Part shown: positions 9,052 through 18,752 of the stretch, piece by piece | Numbering within the stretch: the stretch's first letter is position 1 | Layout of the letters: the number at the start of each line of letters is the position of its first letter | Origin: Martelella alba | GTDB taxonomy: Bacteria; Pseudomonadota; Alphaproteobacteria; Rhizobiales; Rhizobiaceae | Assembly: GCF_006516955.1 (NCBI RefSeq) | Contig: NZ_VHLG01000002.1 | Span: forward strand, 248,001-312,000 | Reading direction: 5' to 3' | DNA length: 64,000 nucleotides | Notes under the pieces: model-generated | Told to the model about the DNA's origin: nothing | Database searches by the model: none | What the model saw: only the letters and a program-made list of their open reading frames with translations | Program-made: the position numbers and the translations under genes

Positions 9052-9254
9052 GCCACTCTCTTTTCTTCTGCAACTGCCGACTAGTTAGGGAAATGATCGG
9101 CCTTTTTCAATCATCGCCGCCGCCCGATCGGGAAAAAGAGGCTGATCGGCAGGCAAGAAGCATGGCGCCCCTGGCCGAGGTCCCCTCAACTTAGCCGTCC
9201 TACACGTGGCGCAGGCGCAATTTACATTGAAAGGCTTCACGACGGTGCCCGTCA
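9052..9254. other. Gene-poor gap upstream of cmk
   Basis: No credible coding frame: the open frames here have no family resemblance and run into the adjacent repeat. The interval should hold the cmk promoter. CGACGG-TGC-CCGTC at 9240-9253 is a small hairpin. A near copy of these 14 bases, followed by T5, lies just beyond repeat copy A at 9467-9488. The gap plus repeat looks like the scar of a rearrangement, but I cannot prove it. Confidence 0.5.
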
Positions 9255-9466
9255 CCAGACTGCTGACAAAGTCATTCAGACTGCATGTTTGAGGTGGAGA
9301 AGCTCCTCCCTCCGTCGTCGTCCCCGTGCTTGGTCCACGGGGATCCAGATTCATAAGGCATTGAATAGAAAGTTCTTTCGCCGCGCGGACGCGCGTCGGC
9401 TGGATGCCTGTGAACCAAGCGCAGGCATGACGTCGGAAAAGGAGGCGAGGTTTATCAGCAGCCTGG
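9255..9466 (-). repeat. Interspersed palindromic repeat, copy A (MITE-like)
   Basis: A 212-bp element, nearly the reverse complement of copy C at 38647-38845. Its ends are inverted repeats: CCAGACTGCTGACAAA at 9255-9270 and TTTATCAGCAGCCTGG at 9451-9466 (14 of 16 positions match). Inside is a hairpin CCCCGTG...CACGGGG and a second, degenerate one (GCCTG...CAGGC). Flanks CGACGGTGCCCGTC (9240-9253) and CGGCGTTGCCCGTC (9467-9480) agree at 12 of 14 positions and look like a target duplication. No protein is encoded. Strand is given relative to copy C. Confidence 0.8.
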
Positions 9467-9912
9467 CGGCGTTGCCCGTCGCGTTTTTCGATATTCTTCT
9501 GCCGCAATTTTTCCGCCACCTGGCATTGCAGCGCAGACAGATCATCGCGAAGCCTGGCTTTCCGGACACAAGATCTGGTCCGCTCCGCTCTGCCCCTCAA
9601 GCGCCGAGACGCGCTGCATCGAGTGAGATACCCGCGCGTCCTGTCGGCAGTTTGCTGATCGCAACACCAGCACGGCAGAGAGATGGATATGCAAATGATG
9701 CATTGCAGCATTTTTTAATATGCTAGTCTGCATTTTCATGAAATAAATTTGCGATACATCAAGGTCACTGCGAATTTTACCTGTCATCTGACAAGAAACC
9801 TTCTCTGCCAACTCGAAACACCAGATTTGCGGTGCAATAGAGCTTGCTCCCTGACAATCAAGAAGGACGGCAGAAAGAGGGATCCGCGACCGCGCCACTA
9901 CGGGAGACACCA
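9467..9912. other. Intergenic region upstream of the symporter gene
   Basis: I see no convincing gene. Minus-strand frames around 9540-9710 contain a charged stretch (LRDDLSALQCQVAEKLRQKN) that could be a coding remnant, but the frame continues straight into repeat A and has no recognisable start or family. The AT-rich part at 9700-9770 (for example TTTTTTAATATG) is likely the symporter promoter region. Confidence 0.4.
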
Positions 9913-11682
9913 ATGCTTTACGATTACCTTGTCATTGGCGGCTACTTCGCCTTGATGATCGCTATCAGCCTGATGTTCAAGAAGATGGCCGAAGGTTCAT
10001 CAAGCGACTATTTCCGCGGCGGCGGCAAGATGCTGTGGTGGATGGTCGGCGCGACGGCCTTCATGACACAGTTCTCCGCCTGGACCTTCACCGGCGCCGC
10101 TGGCAAGGCCTTTTCCGATGGCTTCGCCGTACTTGGTGTCTTCATCGGCAACATGGTCGCCTATGTCGCCGCCTATTTCTTCTTCGCGGCCCGGTTTCGC
10201 CAGATGCGGGTCGATACGCCAACTGAAGGGGTGCGGCGGCGCTTCGGCAATGGCAACGAGCAGTTCTTCACCTGGGTCATCATCCCCTTGAGCGTCATCA
10301 ATGCCGGTGTCTGGCTCAACGGGCTCGGTGTCTTTGCCTCGGCGGTGTTCGACAGCAACATTGTCACCACGATCTGGATCACGGGCCTTGCCGTTCTCGC
10401 GATTTCGCTGCTAAGCGGCGCCTGGGGCGTGGTTGCCTCGGATTTTATCCAGACACTGGTGGTCGCGGTAATTTCGGTAGCCTGCGCCGGTGTGGCCCTG
10501 TTTGCCGTTGGCGGCCCGGTGGAAATCGTCGAGAAATTCCCCGGCGGCTTTGTCATGGGGCCGGATATGAATTATCCGCTGCTGCTTGTCGGCACATTCC
10601 TGTTCTTCATCGTCAAGCAGCTGCAGAGCATCAACAATATGCAGGAGAGCTATCGCTTCCTGAATGCCAAGGACACGCCAAATGCCCGCAATGCGGCGCT
10701 GATGGCGCTTGTGCTGATGATGTTCGGCGCGGTCATCTGGTTTATCCCACCCTGGGCAACGGCAATTCTCTATCCCGATGCAGCAAATGCCTATCCCGAT
10801 CTCGGTGCCAAGGCCGCAGATGCCGTCTATCTGGTCTTTGCCCGCAACGCCATGCCGCTTGGAACGGTTGGCCTGCTGATGGCTGGCCTCTTCGCCGCCA
10901 CCATGTCATCGATGGATTCAGCCCTGAACCGCAATTCGGGCATTTTCGTCCGGTCATTCTATGCCCCGATCATCCGCAAAAATGCCGCCAGCGACCGCGA
11001 GCAGCTTCTCGCCGGCCAGGTCGTCTGCGTCGTCAACGGTCTTCTGGTCATCGGCATGGCGCAATTCTTCAACTCGATGAAAACGCTGAGCCTCTTCGAT
11101 CTGATGATGCAGGTCGCGACGCTTCTGCAGTCGCCGATCCTGGTGCCGCTCTTTGCCGGTATCTTCATCCGCAAGACGCCGAAATGGGCGCCCTGGGCAA
11201 CGGTCATCTTCGGCCTCTTTGTCTCATGGATGGTGGCCAATGTGGCCACACCTGATGTCGTCGCCGGCTGGTTTGGTGTCGATCAGCTAACGGCCCGCGA
11301 AACCGCCGATCTGCGTGTCATCGATACGATTGCCGCCCATCTGATCTTCACCCTCGGCTTCTTCTGCCTCACCACCCTGTTTTATGTCGAGGCACGCGAT
11401 CCCTATCGCTCAACCACCGATGCCTTCTTCAATGATGTGACGACCGCATGCGTGGCCGGCGCGGATCAAAGCGAGATCGACCGTGCCCAGCGGCGCAAGC
11501 TCGGCCTGCTCGTCATGGTTATGGGGGCGGGACTGGTGCTGATGACGGCAATTCCCAATCCGCTCTGGGGCAGACTTTTGTTCCTTGGCTGCGCCGCCGC
11601 CATCCTGATCATAGGCTACGGCCTTCGCAGAAGCGCCGGCACAGAGCACAGCGCAGCAAAACTCGCCACAAGCGAGGCCTGA
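9913..11682 (+). CDS. Sodium:solute symporter (SSS family)
   Basis: A 589-residue inner-membrane transporter of the SSS/SLC5 fold that uses the sodium gradient to import an organic solute. Support: about 13-14 hydrophobic helices; the N-terminal pattern MLYDYLVIGGYFALMIAISL then DYFRGGGKMLWWMVGATAFM; and the central LFAATMSSMDSALNRNSG, which matches the family signature around helix 8. The start at 9913 is preceded by GGGAGA; an earlier in-frame codon at 9844 lacks the membrane-type N-terminus. Substrate cannot be read from the sequence. It stands alone, with a terminator at 11717. Confidence 0.88.
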   Translation: MLYDYLVIGGYFALMIAISLMFKKMAEGSSSDYFRGGGKMLWWMVGATAFMTQFSAWTFTGAAGKAFSDGFAVLGVFIGNMVAYVAAYFFFAARFRQMRVDTPTEGVRRRFGNGNEQFFTWVIIPLSVINAGVWLNGLGVFASAVFDSNIVTTIWITGLAVLAISLLSGAWGVVASDFIQTLVVAVISVACAGVALFAVGGPVEIVEKFPGGFVMGPDMNYPLLLVGTFLFFIVKQLQSINNMQESYRFLNAKDTPNARNAALMALVLMMFGAVIWFIPPWATAILYPDAANAYPDLGAKAADAVYLVFARNAMPLGTVGLLMAGLFAATMSSMDSALNRNSGIFVRSFYAPIIRKNAASDREQLLAGQVVCVVNGLLVIGMAQFFNSMKTLSLFDLMMQVATLLQSPILVPLFAGIFIRKTPKWAPWATVIFGLFVSWMVANVATPDVVAGWFGVDQLTARETADLRVIDTIAAHLIFTLGFFCLTTLFYVEARDPYRSTTDAFFNDVTTACVAGADQSEIDRAQRRKLGLLVMVMGAGLVLMTAIPNPLWGRLLFLGCAAAILIIGYGLRRSAGTEHSAAKLATSEA

Positions 11683-11716
11683 TCCCTGAGCCCTTTTACC
11701 GGGATCGTCTCGTCGC

Positions 11717-11752
11717 ACGCCGCGCCCCCTTCCTTCCGGGGCGCGGCGTTTC
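11717..11752 (+). terminator. Terminator of the symporter gene
   Basis: ACGCCGCGCCCC pairs with GGGGCGCGGCGT across an 8-base loop. The following T-run is short (TTT). Confidence 0.75.
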
Positions 11753-11798
11753 CTGTCAGCGTCTCATCGCGCACCCGCATTGTGCCGGATGGCCAACT

Positions 11799-11830
11799 GA
11801 AAAGCCCGGTCGCATCAGCGGCCGGGCTTC
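11799..11830 (-). terminator. Terminator of the DUF4167 gene
   Basis: On the minus strand GAAGCCCGGCCGC / GCGACCGGGCTT forms a stem followed by TTTT, 20 bases downstream of the stop at 11852. Confidence 0.8.
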
Positions 11831-11851
11831 AATTCACTACCTGCAGACAAT

Positions 11852-12604
11852 TTATTCCGAAGAGGCTTCCGCCATTTCAGGCTTGTCAGCCTCTCCGCTC
11901 TCGGCATCCTTGCGGGTGCGGCGGCGGCGGGCCGGTTTCTTTTCAGCTTCGCCTTCGGCGCTCGCGGCTGCCTCAGCCGCCGGTGCAGCCTCAGCCTCTG
12001 CGGCGCCTTCGGCTGCCTCTCCTTCGCTTTCGGCGCCACGCTTGGTGCGGCGCGGGCGCGCACCGGTCGGCGTGCGGCGACGCGAATTGCGTCGGCCAGC
12101 AACCGGCTGACCATCGGCTTCTTCAGCCATCACCTCGGCAGGCGTGCCTTCGATGACCGGCTGCGGACCATCCGCATCAACCGCCTTTTCGGCTGCCGCC
12201 TGCTTGGACTGCTCGCTGCGGTCAGACTGGCGGCTCTGGTTTGGCTCCGGCTGAGCGACGATGGCTGGCGCATCATCATCATTGATGTCGCTGTCATTGC
12301 CATCATTGCGCTCGTCACGCTGATAGCGTTCCTGCAACTGCGCCTGGGCCGATGCAATGATCCGGTTATAATGCTCGGCATGCTGGAGGTAATTTTCCGC
12401 CATGACACGATCGCCCGAGCCCTGCGCATCCCGCGCCAGCGCCAGATATTTCTCGGCGATATGCTGCGCAGTGCCACGGATTTTCACGTCAGGACCCGAG
12501 CTGTCATAGGTCCTGGTCAGCGGGTTGGCGCCCTTGCGGTTGAAATTGTTATTGTTGTTATTGCCGCGCCCCCGGCTGCGCTTGTTCTGCTGTCCTGGCC
12601 TCAT
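11852..12604 (-). CDS. DUF4167 domain protein, low-complexity tail
   Basis: A 250-residue protein with a conserved N-terminal DUF4167 domain (MRPGQQNKRSRGRGNNNNNN, then KIRGTAQHIAEKYLALARDA and NYLQHAEHYNRIIA). The rest is low complexity: an acidic Asp/Asn part, then Ala/Glu-rich runs with basic clusters (ARPRRTKRG, KKPARRRRTRKD). Such RG/basic regions suggest nucleic-acid contact, but the function is unknown. The start at 12604 gives the conserved N-terminus; an upstream in-frame codon at 12715 does not. The neighbourhood with prmC and prfA is typical of Rhizobiales. Confidence 0.88.
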   Translation of the reverse strand: MRPGQQNKRSRGRGNNNNNNFNRKGANPLTRTYDSSGPDVKIRGTAQHIAEKYLALARDAQGSGDRVMAENYLQHAEHYNRIIASAQAQLQERYQRDERNDGNDSDINDDDAPAIVAQPEPNQSRQSDRSEQSKQAAAEKAVDADGPQPVIEGTPAEVMAEEADGQPVAGRRNSRRRTPTGARPRRTKRGAESEGEAAEGAAEAEAAPAAEAAASAEGEAEKKPARRRRTRKDAESGEADKPEMAEASSE

Positions 12605-12922
12605 GGAATAAACACCTGATTTTTGTTGTGGCCGAGCTAGACCGCACGGCAGCGCACAAAACGCTTCTCCGGCGGCATAGATCCGCTGGCTGGGCCAACT
12701 GAGCCCGTCTGCCAATCATAGAATCCAAATCACTGAATCACGCCAAAGGCGGCAAGGCCTGAACACAATAATCAAGCACAACACCTGAGACTGTCTGGGT
12801 CGAACGAATCGTTACCGCTTATCAGTCGCCTTTTTACGTGGCTGCAACCTAGCCCGCTTGCTCGAAAAATCCAAGCCCTTTCTCTGAAAGTTTTCAAAAA
12901 CATTGCGGGCGTGTCATTCCGA
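12605..12922. other. Intergenic region, DUF4167 leader
   Basis: 318 bases between prmC and the DUF4167 gene, with no credible coding frame and no strong hairpin. Probably holds the DUF4167 promoter and the 3' end of the prfA-prmC transcript. Confidence 0.5.
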
Positions 12923-13783
12923 TCAACGCGCCGGTTTAAAGATCACGACACGATCATTGCCGCCGAGATCCCGTATCGCTCGTTTGAGCGCAAAGCCTGC
13001 CGTTTCGAAAATCGCGACGACCGGCGCTTTCTGGTCATAGCCGATCTCCAGCGCCACGATACCACCCGGAACAAGGAATTTCCCCGCACCTGCAGCAATC
13101 GCCCGATAGGCGTCAAGTCCGTCATCACCGCCATCAAGGGCAGCACGCGGATCATGATCGCGCACCTCCGGCTGGAGCCGTTCTATCTCGTCCGTCCTGA
13201 TATAAGGTGGATTTGACACAATCATGTCGAACGGCCCGTCAAGCGGTGCATACCACGACCCGCATCGGGTCTCGAACCGTTCAGTCACTTTATGTACTAG
13301 TGCATTCCTTTGCGCCATTTCAAGGGCAGATTGCGAAATATCGCTCACGACAGCGTGTGCCTGCAGACATTGTGTCAAAAGCGTTATCGCAATGGCCCCG
13401 GTCCCTGTTCCCAGATCGGCAAAACGGACAGCACCACGCATGGCGACGATTTGCCGCATCTCGGTAAGTGCTTCCTCGACCAGAATTTCGGTATCCGGCC
13501 GTGGCTCAAGCGTTTCCGGACCAAGCGCAAAGTCAAGACCGTAAAACTCGCGGGCACCGAGAATGCGGTAGACCGGCTCACCGGCCGCCCGGCGGATCAC
13601 CGCGCCGCGCGCGCGCGCAAGTTCGTCGTCATCCAGAAGACGGGCGCCCTCAAGGGTCAGCCCGCCAAGCGAAAGAGAAAACAGGCCGCCGATCAGGTGA
13701 CGCGCCTCTTCGCGCGGTTCGGCGATACCGGCCGCGGCAAGGGCAGCACAGGCTTCATCGAACATCGCCCTCAGCGTTACCAT
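12923..13783 (-). CDS. prmC: Release factor glutamine methyltransferase
   Basis: SAM-dependent enzyme that N5-methylates the glutamine of the GGQ motif in release factors RF1 and RF2. The 286-residue protein has the SAM-binding stretch FADLGTGTGAIAITLL and the catalytic NPPY motif (IVSNPPYIRTDEI). The start at 13783 (MVTLRAMFDEAC) lies 4 bases beyond the prfA stop and is preferred to a longer start at 13840 that would run into prfA. Co-transcription with its substrate gene prfA fits the role. Confidence 0.96.
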   Translation of the reverse strand: MVTLRAMFDEACAALAAAGIAEPREEARHLIGGLFSLSLGGLTLEGARLLDDDELARARGAVIRRAAGEPVYRILGAREFYGLDFALGPETLEPRPDTEILVEEALTEMRQIVAMRGAVRFADLGTGTGAIAITLLTQCLQAHAVVSDISQSALEMAQRNALVHKVTERFETRCGSWYAPLDGPFDMIVSNPPYIRTDEIERLQPEVRDHDPRAALDGGDDGLDAYRAIAAGAGKFLVPGGIVALEIGYDQKAPVVAIFETAGFALKRAIRDLGGNDRVVIFKPAR

Positions 13784-13787
13784 TGGT

Positions 13788-14870
13788 TCAATTCCCCTGG
13801 GCACCAAGCTGGGCAAGCTGGCCGGCCTGATAGTCGGCAATCAGCGCATCGACCACCTCGTCGAGATCCCCCTGAATGATAGCATCGAGCTTGTAGAGCG
13901 TCAGATTGATACGGTGATCGGTCACACGGCCCTGCGGGAAATTATAGGTACGGATGCGCTCGGAACGGTCGCCCGATCCGACCTGGCTCTTGCGATCGGC
14001 CGAACGTTCGCTGTCAGCACGCTGGCGCTCGATGTCAAAAAGCCGGGCACGCAATACCTGCATCGCCTTGGCACGGTTTTGATGCTGGGATTTCTCCGAA
14101 CTGGTGACGATGATACCGGTCGGCAAATGGGTGATCCGCACCGCCGAATCCGTCGTGTTGACGTGCTGACCGCCGGCACCGGATGACCGCATCGTGTCGA
14201 TACGGATATCCTCGGCGCGGATTTCGACATCGATATCTTCCGCCTCCGGCAGCACCGCCACGGTCGCCGCAGACGTGTGGATACGGCCACTCGCCTCCGT
14301 CTCCGGCACACGCTGCACCCGGTGGACGCCGGATTCAAACTTCAGCCGGGAGAAAACCCCGCGCCCGCTGACCGAGGCGATGATTTCCTTGAACCCGCCG
14401 GCATCGCCGTCACTGGCCGAAAGGATCTCGACCTTCCAGCCCTTGCCAGCCGCATAGCGCTCATACATGCGGAACAGATCGCCGGCAAACAGAGCAGCTT
14501 CCGAGCCGCCCGTACCGGCGCGGATTTCCAGAACCGCGCTTTTCTCATCCGCCGCGTCCCTGGGCAGCAGCAGCAGCTGGATCTCGCCTTCGAGCGCCTC
14601 GATCCGCGCCTCAACCTCCGGCAGTTCCATTTCGGCAAGCTCGCGCATCTCGCGCTCGGTCGCCCTGTCGGAAAGCAGCGTCTCAAGATCGCGCACTTCG
14701 CTGGCAGCAGCGCTGTAATCACGGATCTTCTTCACCACCGGTTCAAGCTCGGCATATTCAGACGCCAGGCGGACATAGGTTTCCGCATCCGGCCCCGCCG
14801 ACATGCGGGCCTCGACCTCACTGAAGCGGCGCTCCAGTTCATTCATCTTTTCGACAGGTAGCCTCGCCAC
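13788..14870 (-). CDS. prfA: Peptide chain release factor 1
   Basis: RF1 recognises UAA and UAG and releases the finished peptide. In this 360-residue protein the codon-recognition tripeptide is PET at 189-191 and the catalytic GGQ is at 233-235 ([18 protein letters not shown]). Length is normal. The N-terminal coiled domain is complete. It sits between ptsP and prmC on the minus strand, an order seen in many rhizobia. Confidence 0.97.
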   Translation of the reverse strand: MARLPVEKMNELERRFSEVEARMSAGPDAETYVRLASEYAELEPVVKKIRDYSAAASEVRDLETLLSDRATEREMRELAEMELPEVEARIEALEGEIQLLLLPRDAADEKSAVLEIRAGTGGSEAALFAGDLFRMYERYAAGKGWKVEILSASDGDAGGFKEIIASVSGRGVFSRLKFESGVHRVQRVPETEASGRIHTSAATVAVLPEAEDIDVEIRAEDIRIDTMRSSGAGGQHVNTTDSAVRITHLPTGIIVTSSEKSQHQNRAKAMQVLRARLFDIERQRADSERSADRKSQVGSGDRSERIRTYNFPQGRVTDHRINLTLYKLDAIIQGDLDEVVDALIADYQAGQLAQLGAQGN

Positions 14871-14964
14871 GCCGTTTTTATCTCCGTTTCCGTTGAATGA
14901 CGCGTCATTCAGCCTTTATGCCTGCCGCCCGCGCTAGCGGCAGATCATGGCAGAAGTAGCGGCG

Positions 14965-17232
14965 CTAAAGCGGAATATTGTTCTCGCTGGCAAAGCGTTG
15001 CAGCACTTCGCGCAACGGCATGTCATCGCCTGAATGATTGTCCAGCGCGGCATTCAAAAGCTCTGACAGTGCCACAACATCAAGCCCGAGCAACATCGCC
15101 TTGACCGGGCCAATCGCCGTCGGCGCCATGGAAATGGCGCGAAAACCGATGCCGAACAGTGCCATGGCCGACAGCGGCTTGCTGGCAAGCTCACCGCACA
15201 GCGTGACCGGCACCCCTGCCCGTTCGCCCGCGCGCACGATATCGCGCAGCACACGAAGGAAAGGCTTGCTGACCGGGTCGTAGCGATCGGAAACACGCGC
15301 ATTGCCGCGATCGACCGCCATGATGAACTGATAGAGATCGTTGGAACCGACCGAGACAAAATCCACCTCGGCCATCAGCTCGTCCATCTCATAAAGCAGT
15401 GCGGGGACCTCGATCATCGCACCAAGCTCGATCTTCTTCGGTACGCCATGGCCAAAGCGCTTCAGGTGCTGGATCTCCTTGGCCATCAGCGCCCGCGTCT
15501 CGCGCAGTTCCTGCACCTCGGACACCATCGGCACCATGACGCGCAGCACATCGCCGCTTGCCGCCTTCATCAGCGCGCGCATCTGCATGCGCAAGAGATA
15601 GGGCCGGTCAAGCGCCAGGCGGATGGCGCGCCAGCCCATGGCCGGGTTTTCCTCTTCCTGCGAGCGGAAATAGGACACCACCTTGTCAGAACCGATATCG
15701 AGCGTGCGGAAGGTGACGGGCCGGTTACCGGCAAAATCGAGCACCTGACGGTAGAAATTCTCCTGCTCAGCCGCCTTCGGCATGCGCGAGGCAATCATGA
15801 ACTGCAGCTCGGTGCGGAACAGGCCGATACCTTCAGCACCGCTGTCGTCAAACTGCGGCAGATCGACCAGAAGCCCGGCATTCATCATCAACTTGAAGCG
15901 AACGCCGTCACGCGAGACCGGCTCAACCAGCTTCAGCGCCCGGAACTGTTCCTGACGGCGCGCGCGCAGGCGGATCTTTTCATCATAGGCGGTGCTGACA
16001 GCTTCGATCGGGCGCAAATGCACCTCGCCATCATCGCCATCGACAATGATCTCATCGCCGTTCTCGGCCTGGGCCACTACGCCGACAGCCTGACCGATGA
16101 CCGGAATACCCATGGCGCGGGCCACAATCACCACATGGCTGGTCGCAGCGCCATCTTCCAGTACCAGACCTTTGAGATGATCGCGCGGGTAATCCAGAAG
16201 TTCGGCCGCCCCCATGGCCCGCGCGACAATCACCGCATCCAGCGGGAAACCATCGCGGCCATCACCGGAAAAGCCGGTCAGCTGGCGCAAGAGCCGGTTG
16301 GCAAGATCATCAAGATCATGCATGCGATCCCGCATGAAGGGATCGGTGAGCCGGATCATCCGCGCCTTGGTATCGCTTTGAACCTTTTCCACCGCACCTT
16401 CGGCCGTCAGCCCCAGCCGGATTGCCTCTTCAAGCCGGCGAACCCAGCCGCGGTCATGGGCAAACATGCGATAGGTTTCCAGCACCTCGCGATGCTCACC
16501 CTCGCTTGAGACATCGCGCCGATTCAGCATGTCGTCGATCGACAGACGGAGCGAATCCAGCGCCTCATGCAGGCGCTTGATCTCGGCGTCGCTGTCTTCA
16601 TTGACGAGATTATTGACGATGATGCGCGGCTCATGCAGCACCACATGCCCGATCGCGATCCCTTCGCCATAGGCATCGCCGGAAAGCGAGACCGAGCGGG
16701 TGAGATCCAGCTCCATGCCGGGACGGGTGATCTTCTTCAGATCGCCCGAGACGATCATCTCGGCGAGCAGCATCGCCGCCGTCTGCAACCCCTCGACCTC
16801 ATCTTCGGAATAGCCGCGCTCGTCGGTGTTCTGCACCACGAGAACACCGAGCGTGCGCCCGGCTCTGAGGATCGGTACGCCGAGGAAGGAATGATAGATC
16901 TCTTCGCCCGTTTCCGGCAGATAACGGAAGGCGGGATGCGACTGGGCATCGGAGAGGTTGAGCGGCTGGGCAGACGCGGCGATCGTGCCGACAAGGCCCT
17001 GCCCCATGCGCAGCTGCGCCAGATGGACGGCGTCTTTCTTCAGGCCTTGAGTCGCATAAAGCTCAAGCACGCTGTCGGCGCGCAGCACATAGACCGAGCA
17101 CACGGCCGCCACCATGTTGCTCGCGATCTGCCCGACGATACGGTCAAGGCGATCCTGCGGCTCCAGCGGCTCCGCCATCAGTTCTCGCAGCCGCTTGAGC
17201 AGGATGCGCGGGCCCGATGCTTGATCTCTCAT
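14965..17232 (-). CDS. ptsP: Phosphoenolpyruvate-protein phosphotransferase PtsP (EI-Ntr)
   Basis: Enzyme I of the nitrogen phosphotransferase system. It autophosphorylates from PEP and passes phosphate to NPr (PtsO), giving signalling rather than sugar uptake. The 755-residue protein starts with a GAF domain (about residues 20-160; IYHSFLGVPILRAGRTLGV). The Enzyme I body follows: the phosphohistidine lies in DGAATSHVVIVARAMGIP, the PEP-binding barrel includes LFRTELQFM, and the catalytic cysteine is in VTLCGELASKP. The GAF domain distinguishes it from the sugar-PTS EI. It lies between lysC and prfA. Confidence 0.95.
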   Translation of the reverse strand: MRDQASGPRILLKRLRELMAEPLEPQDRLDRIVGQIASNMVAAVCSVYVLRADSVLELYATQGLKKDAVHLAQLRMGQGLVGTIAASAQPLNLSDAQSHPAFRYLPETGEEIYHSFLGVPILRAGRTLGVLVVQNTDERGYSEDEVEGLQTAAMLLAEMIVSGDLKKITRPGMELDLTRSVSLSGDAYGEGIAIGHVVLHEPRIIVNNLVNEDSDAEIKRLHEALDSLRLSIDDMLNRRDVSSEGEHREVLETYRMFAHDRGWVRRLEEAIRLGLTAEGAVEKVQSDTKARMIRLTDPFMRDRMHDLDDLANRLLRQLTGFSGDGRDGFPLDAVIVARAMGAAELLDYPRDHLKGLVLEDGAATSHVVIVARAMGIPVIGQAVGVVAQAENGDEIIVDGDDGEVHLRPIEAVSTAYDEKIRLRARRQEQFRALKLVEPVSRDGVRFKLMMNAGLLVDLPQFDDSGAEGIGLFRTELQFMIASRMPKAAEQENFYRQVLDFAGNRPVTFRTLDIGSDKVVSYFRSQEEENPAMGWRAIRLALDRPYLLRMQMRALMKAASGDVLRVMVPMVSEVQELRETRALMAKEIQHLKRFGHGVPKKIELGAMIEVPALLYEMDELMAEVDFVSVGSNDLYQFIMAVDRGNARVSDRYDPVSKPFLRVLRDIVRAGERAGVPVTLCGELASKPLSAMALFGIGFRAISMAPTAIGPVKAMLLGLDVVALSELLNAALDNHSGDDMPLREVLQRFASENNIPL

Positions 17233-17315
17233 GGCTTTTCATCCCCGGACTTTGGGACGGAGGACGCCCCGGAAAGGCTGCCGAAACCCGGTGATTTCCG
17301 ACAGCCCGTTGACGG

Positions 17316-18569
17316 TCACTTCTTATCCAGACCGTAGCAGGAATGCAAAGTCCGGACAGCAAGTTCTGCATAGGCGCCGTCGATCAGGATCGAAATCTTG
17401 ATCTCGGACGTGGTGATCGCCTTGATATTGATGCCCTTTTGCGAGAGCGCCTTGAAGGCGGAAGCGGCAACGCCGGAATGCGAGCGCATGCCGATACCGA
17501 TAACCGAGATCTTGGCCAGTTCGGTCTCGCTCTGCAACACGTCGAAATCGATTTCACCGCGTTTCTCTTCAAGCGCCGCCTTGGCCTTCTCGACATCCGA
17601 CGCCGGCACGGTAAAGGTCATGTCCGTGTGGGTGCCGTCTTCGGATATATTCTGCACGATCATGTCGACATTGATATGCGTATCGGCAAGCGGGCCGAAA
17701 ATGGCAGCAGCCACACCCGGACGGTCCGAAACACGACGCAGGGAGATCTGCGCTTCATCCTTGGCATATGCAATGCCGGTAACGACTTCCTGTTCCACAA
17801 TCTCATCCTCGTCGCAAATCAGGGTACCGGGCGGATTATCAAAATCGCCCATGCCGGGAGCATCCGGCTCATCAAAACTCGAACGCACAAAGGTGCGTAC
17901 CTTGTGAACCATGGCCAGTTCGACCGAACGGACCTGCAGGACCTTGGCGCCGAGTGACGCCATTTCCAGCATTTCCTCGAACGCCACCTTTTTCATCCGG
18001 CGGGCCTTGGGTTCGATCCGCGGATCCGTGGTGTAGACGCCATCGACGTCGGTATAGATATCACAGCGGTCGGCCTTCACGGCAGCAGCAATGGCAACGG
18101 CCGACGTATCGGAGCCGCCGCGGCCGAGCGTTGCAACACGGTTATCCGGGCCGATACCCTGGAACCCGGCGCAGACGGCAACCTGGCCCTCGCCCATGCG
18201 CTTGATGATGTCTGAACCGTCAATCTCGGCAATGCGCGCCGCACCATGGGCGCTGTCAGTCTTGATCGGCAGCTGCCAGCCCTGCCAGGAGCGTGCATTG
18301 ACGCCCATGGACTGCAGCACGATCGCCAGCAGACCGGACGTCACCTGCTCACCGGAGGAGACGACGACATCATATTCACGCGCATCATGCATGGGCGAGG
18401 CTTCGCGCGTCCAGGCAACGAGCTCATTGGTCTTGCCCGCCATGGCGGAGACGACCACCGCCACTTCGTGACCGGCATCGACCTCACGTTTCACATGGCG
18501 CGCCACATTGCGGATGCGTTCGATATTGGCGACGGACGTGCCGCCGAATTTCATGACGATGCGGGCCAT
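17316..18569 (-). CDS. lysC: Aspartate kinase
   Basis: Phosphorylates aspartate, the first step to lysine, threonine and methionine. The 417-residue protein begins MARIVMKFGGTSVANIERIR, carries the kinase motif GRGGSDTSAVAIAAA, and ends with two ACT domains that usually bind lysine and threonine. The start at 18569 is chosen because it restores the conserved N-terminus; the extra 31 residues from 18662 do not resemble the family. The next step of the lysine branch in this window, dapB, is about 19 kb away on the other strand. Confidence 0.96.
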   Translation of the reverse strand: MARIVMKFGGTSVANIERIRNVARHVKREVDAGHEVAVVVSAMAGKTNELVAWTREASPMHDAREYDVVVSSGEQVTSGLLAIVLQSMGVNARSWQGWQLPIKTDSAHGAARIAEIDGSDIIKRMGEGQVAVCAGFQGIGPDNRVATLGRGGSDTSAVAIAAAVKADRCDIYTDVDGVYTTDPRIEPKARRMKKVAFEEMLEMASLGAKVLQVRSVELAMVHKVRTFVRSSFDEPDAPGMGDFDNPPGTLICDEDEIVEQEVVTGIAYAKDEAQISLRRVSDRPGVAAAIFGPLADTHINVDMIVQNISEDGTHTDMTFTVPASDVEKAKAALEEKRGEIDFDVLQSETELAKISVIGIGMRSHSGVAASAFKALSQKGINIKAITTSEIKISILIDGAYAELAVRTLHSCYGLDKK

Positions 18570-18752
18570 ACAATCATTCCAACATTCAAGAAGCGCCTGT
18601 AAGACGGATGGCAGGCACTCGACCATCGCGGAACCGGCGTCAGGCAAAGCGACAGTCGGCAAAGCTGCGGTTTATTAGCGAAAACGGGCCACGCGCGCAA
18701 TGGCGAGGTTCACGCTTTCGGTTCGCATTCGCCGCCAGTCACCAATAAAAGC

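Noticed and set aside
9085-9711. Minus-strand open frame of about 208 codons upstream of cmk
   Set aside because: Its C-terminal part is translated from repeat copy A. The same peptide pattern (NLDPRG) arises from repeat C, so it is an artefact of the repeat.
18000-18030. GGTTCGATCC, resembling a tRNA T-loop
   Set aside because: It is within the lysC coding sequence, and no acceptor or anticodon stems surround it.
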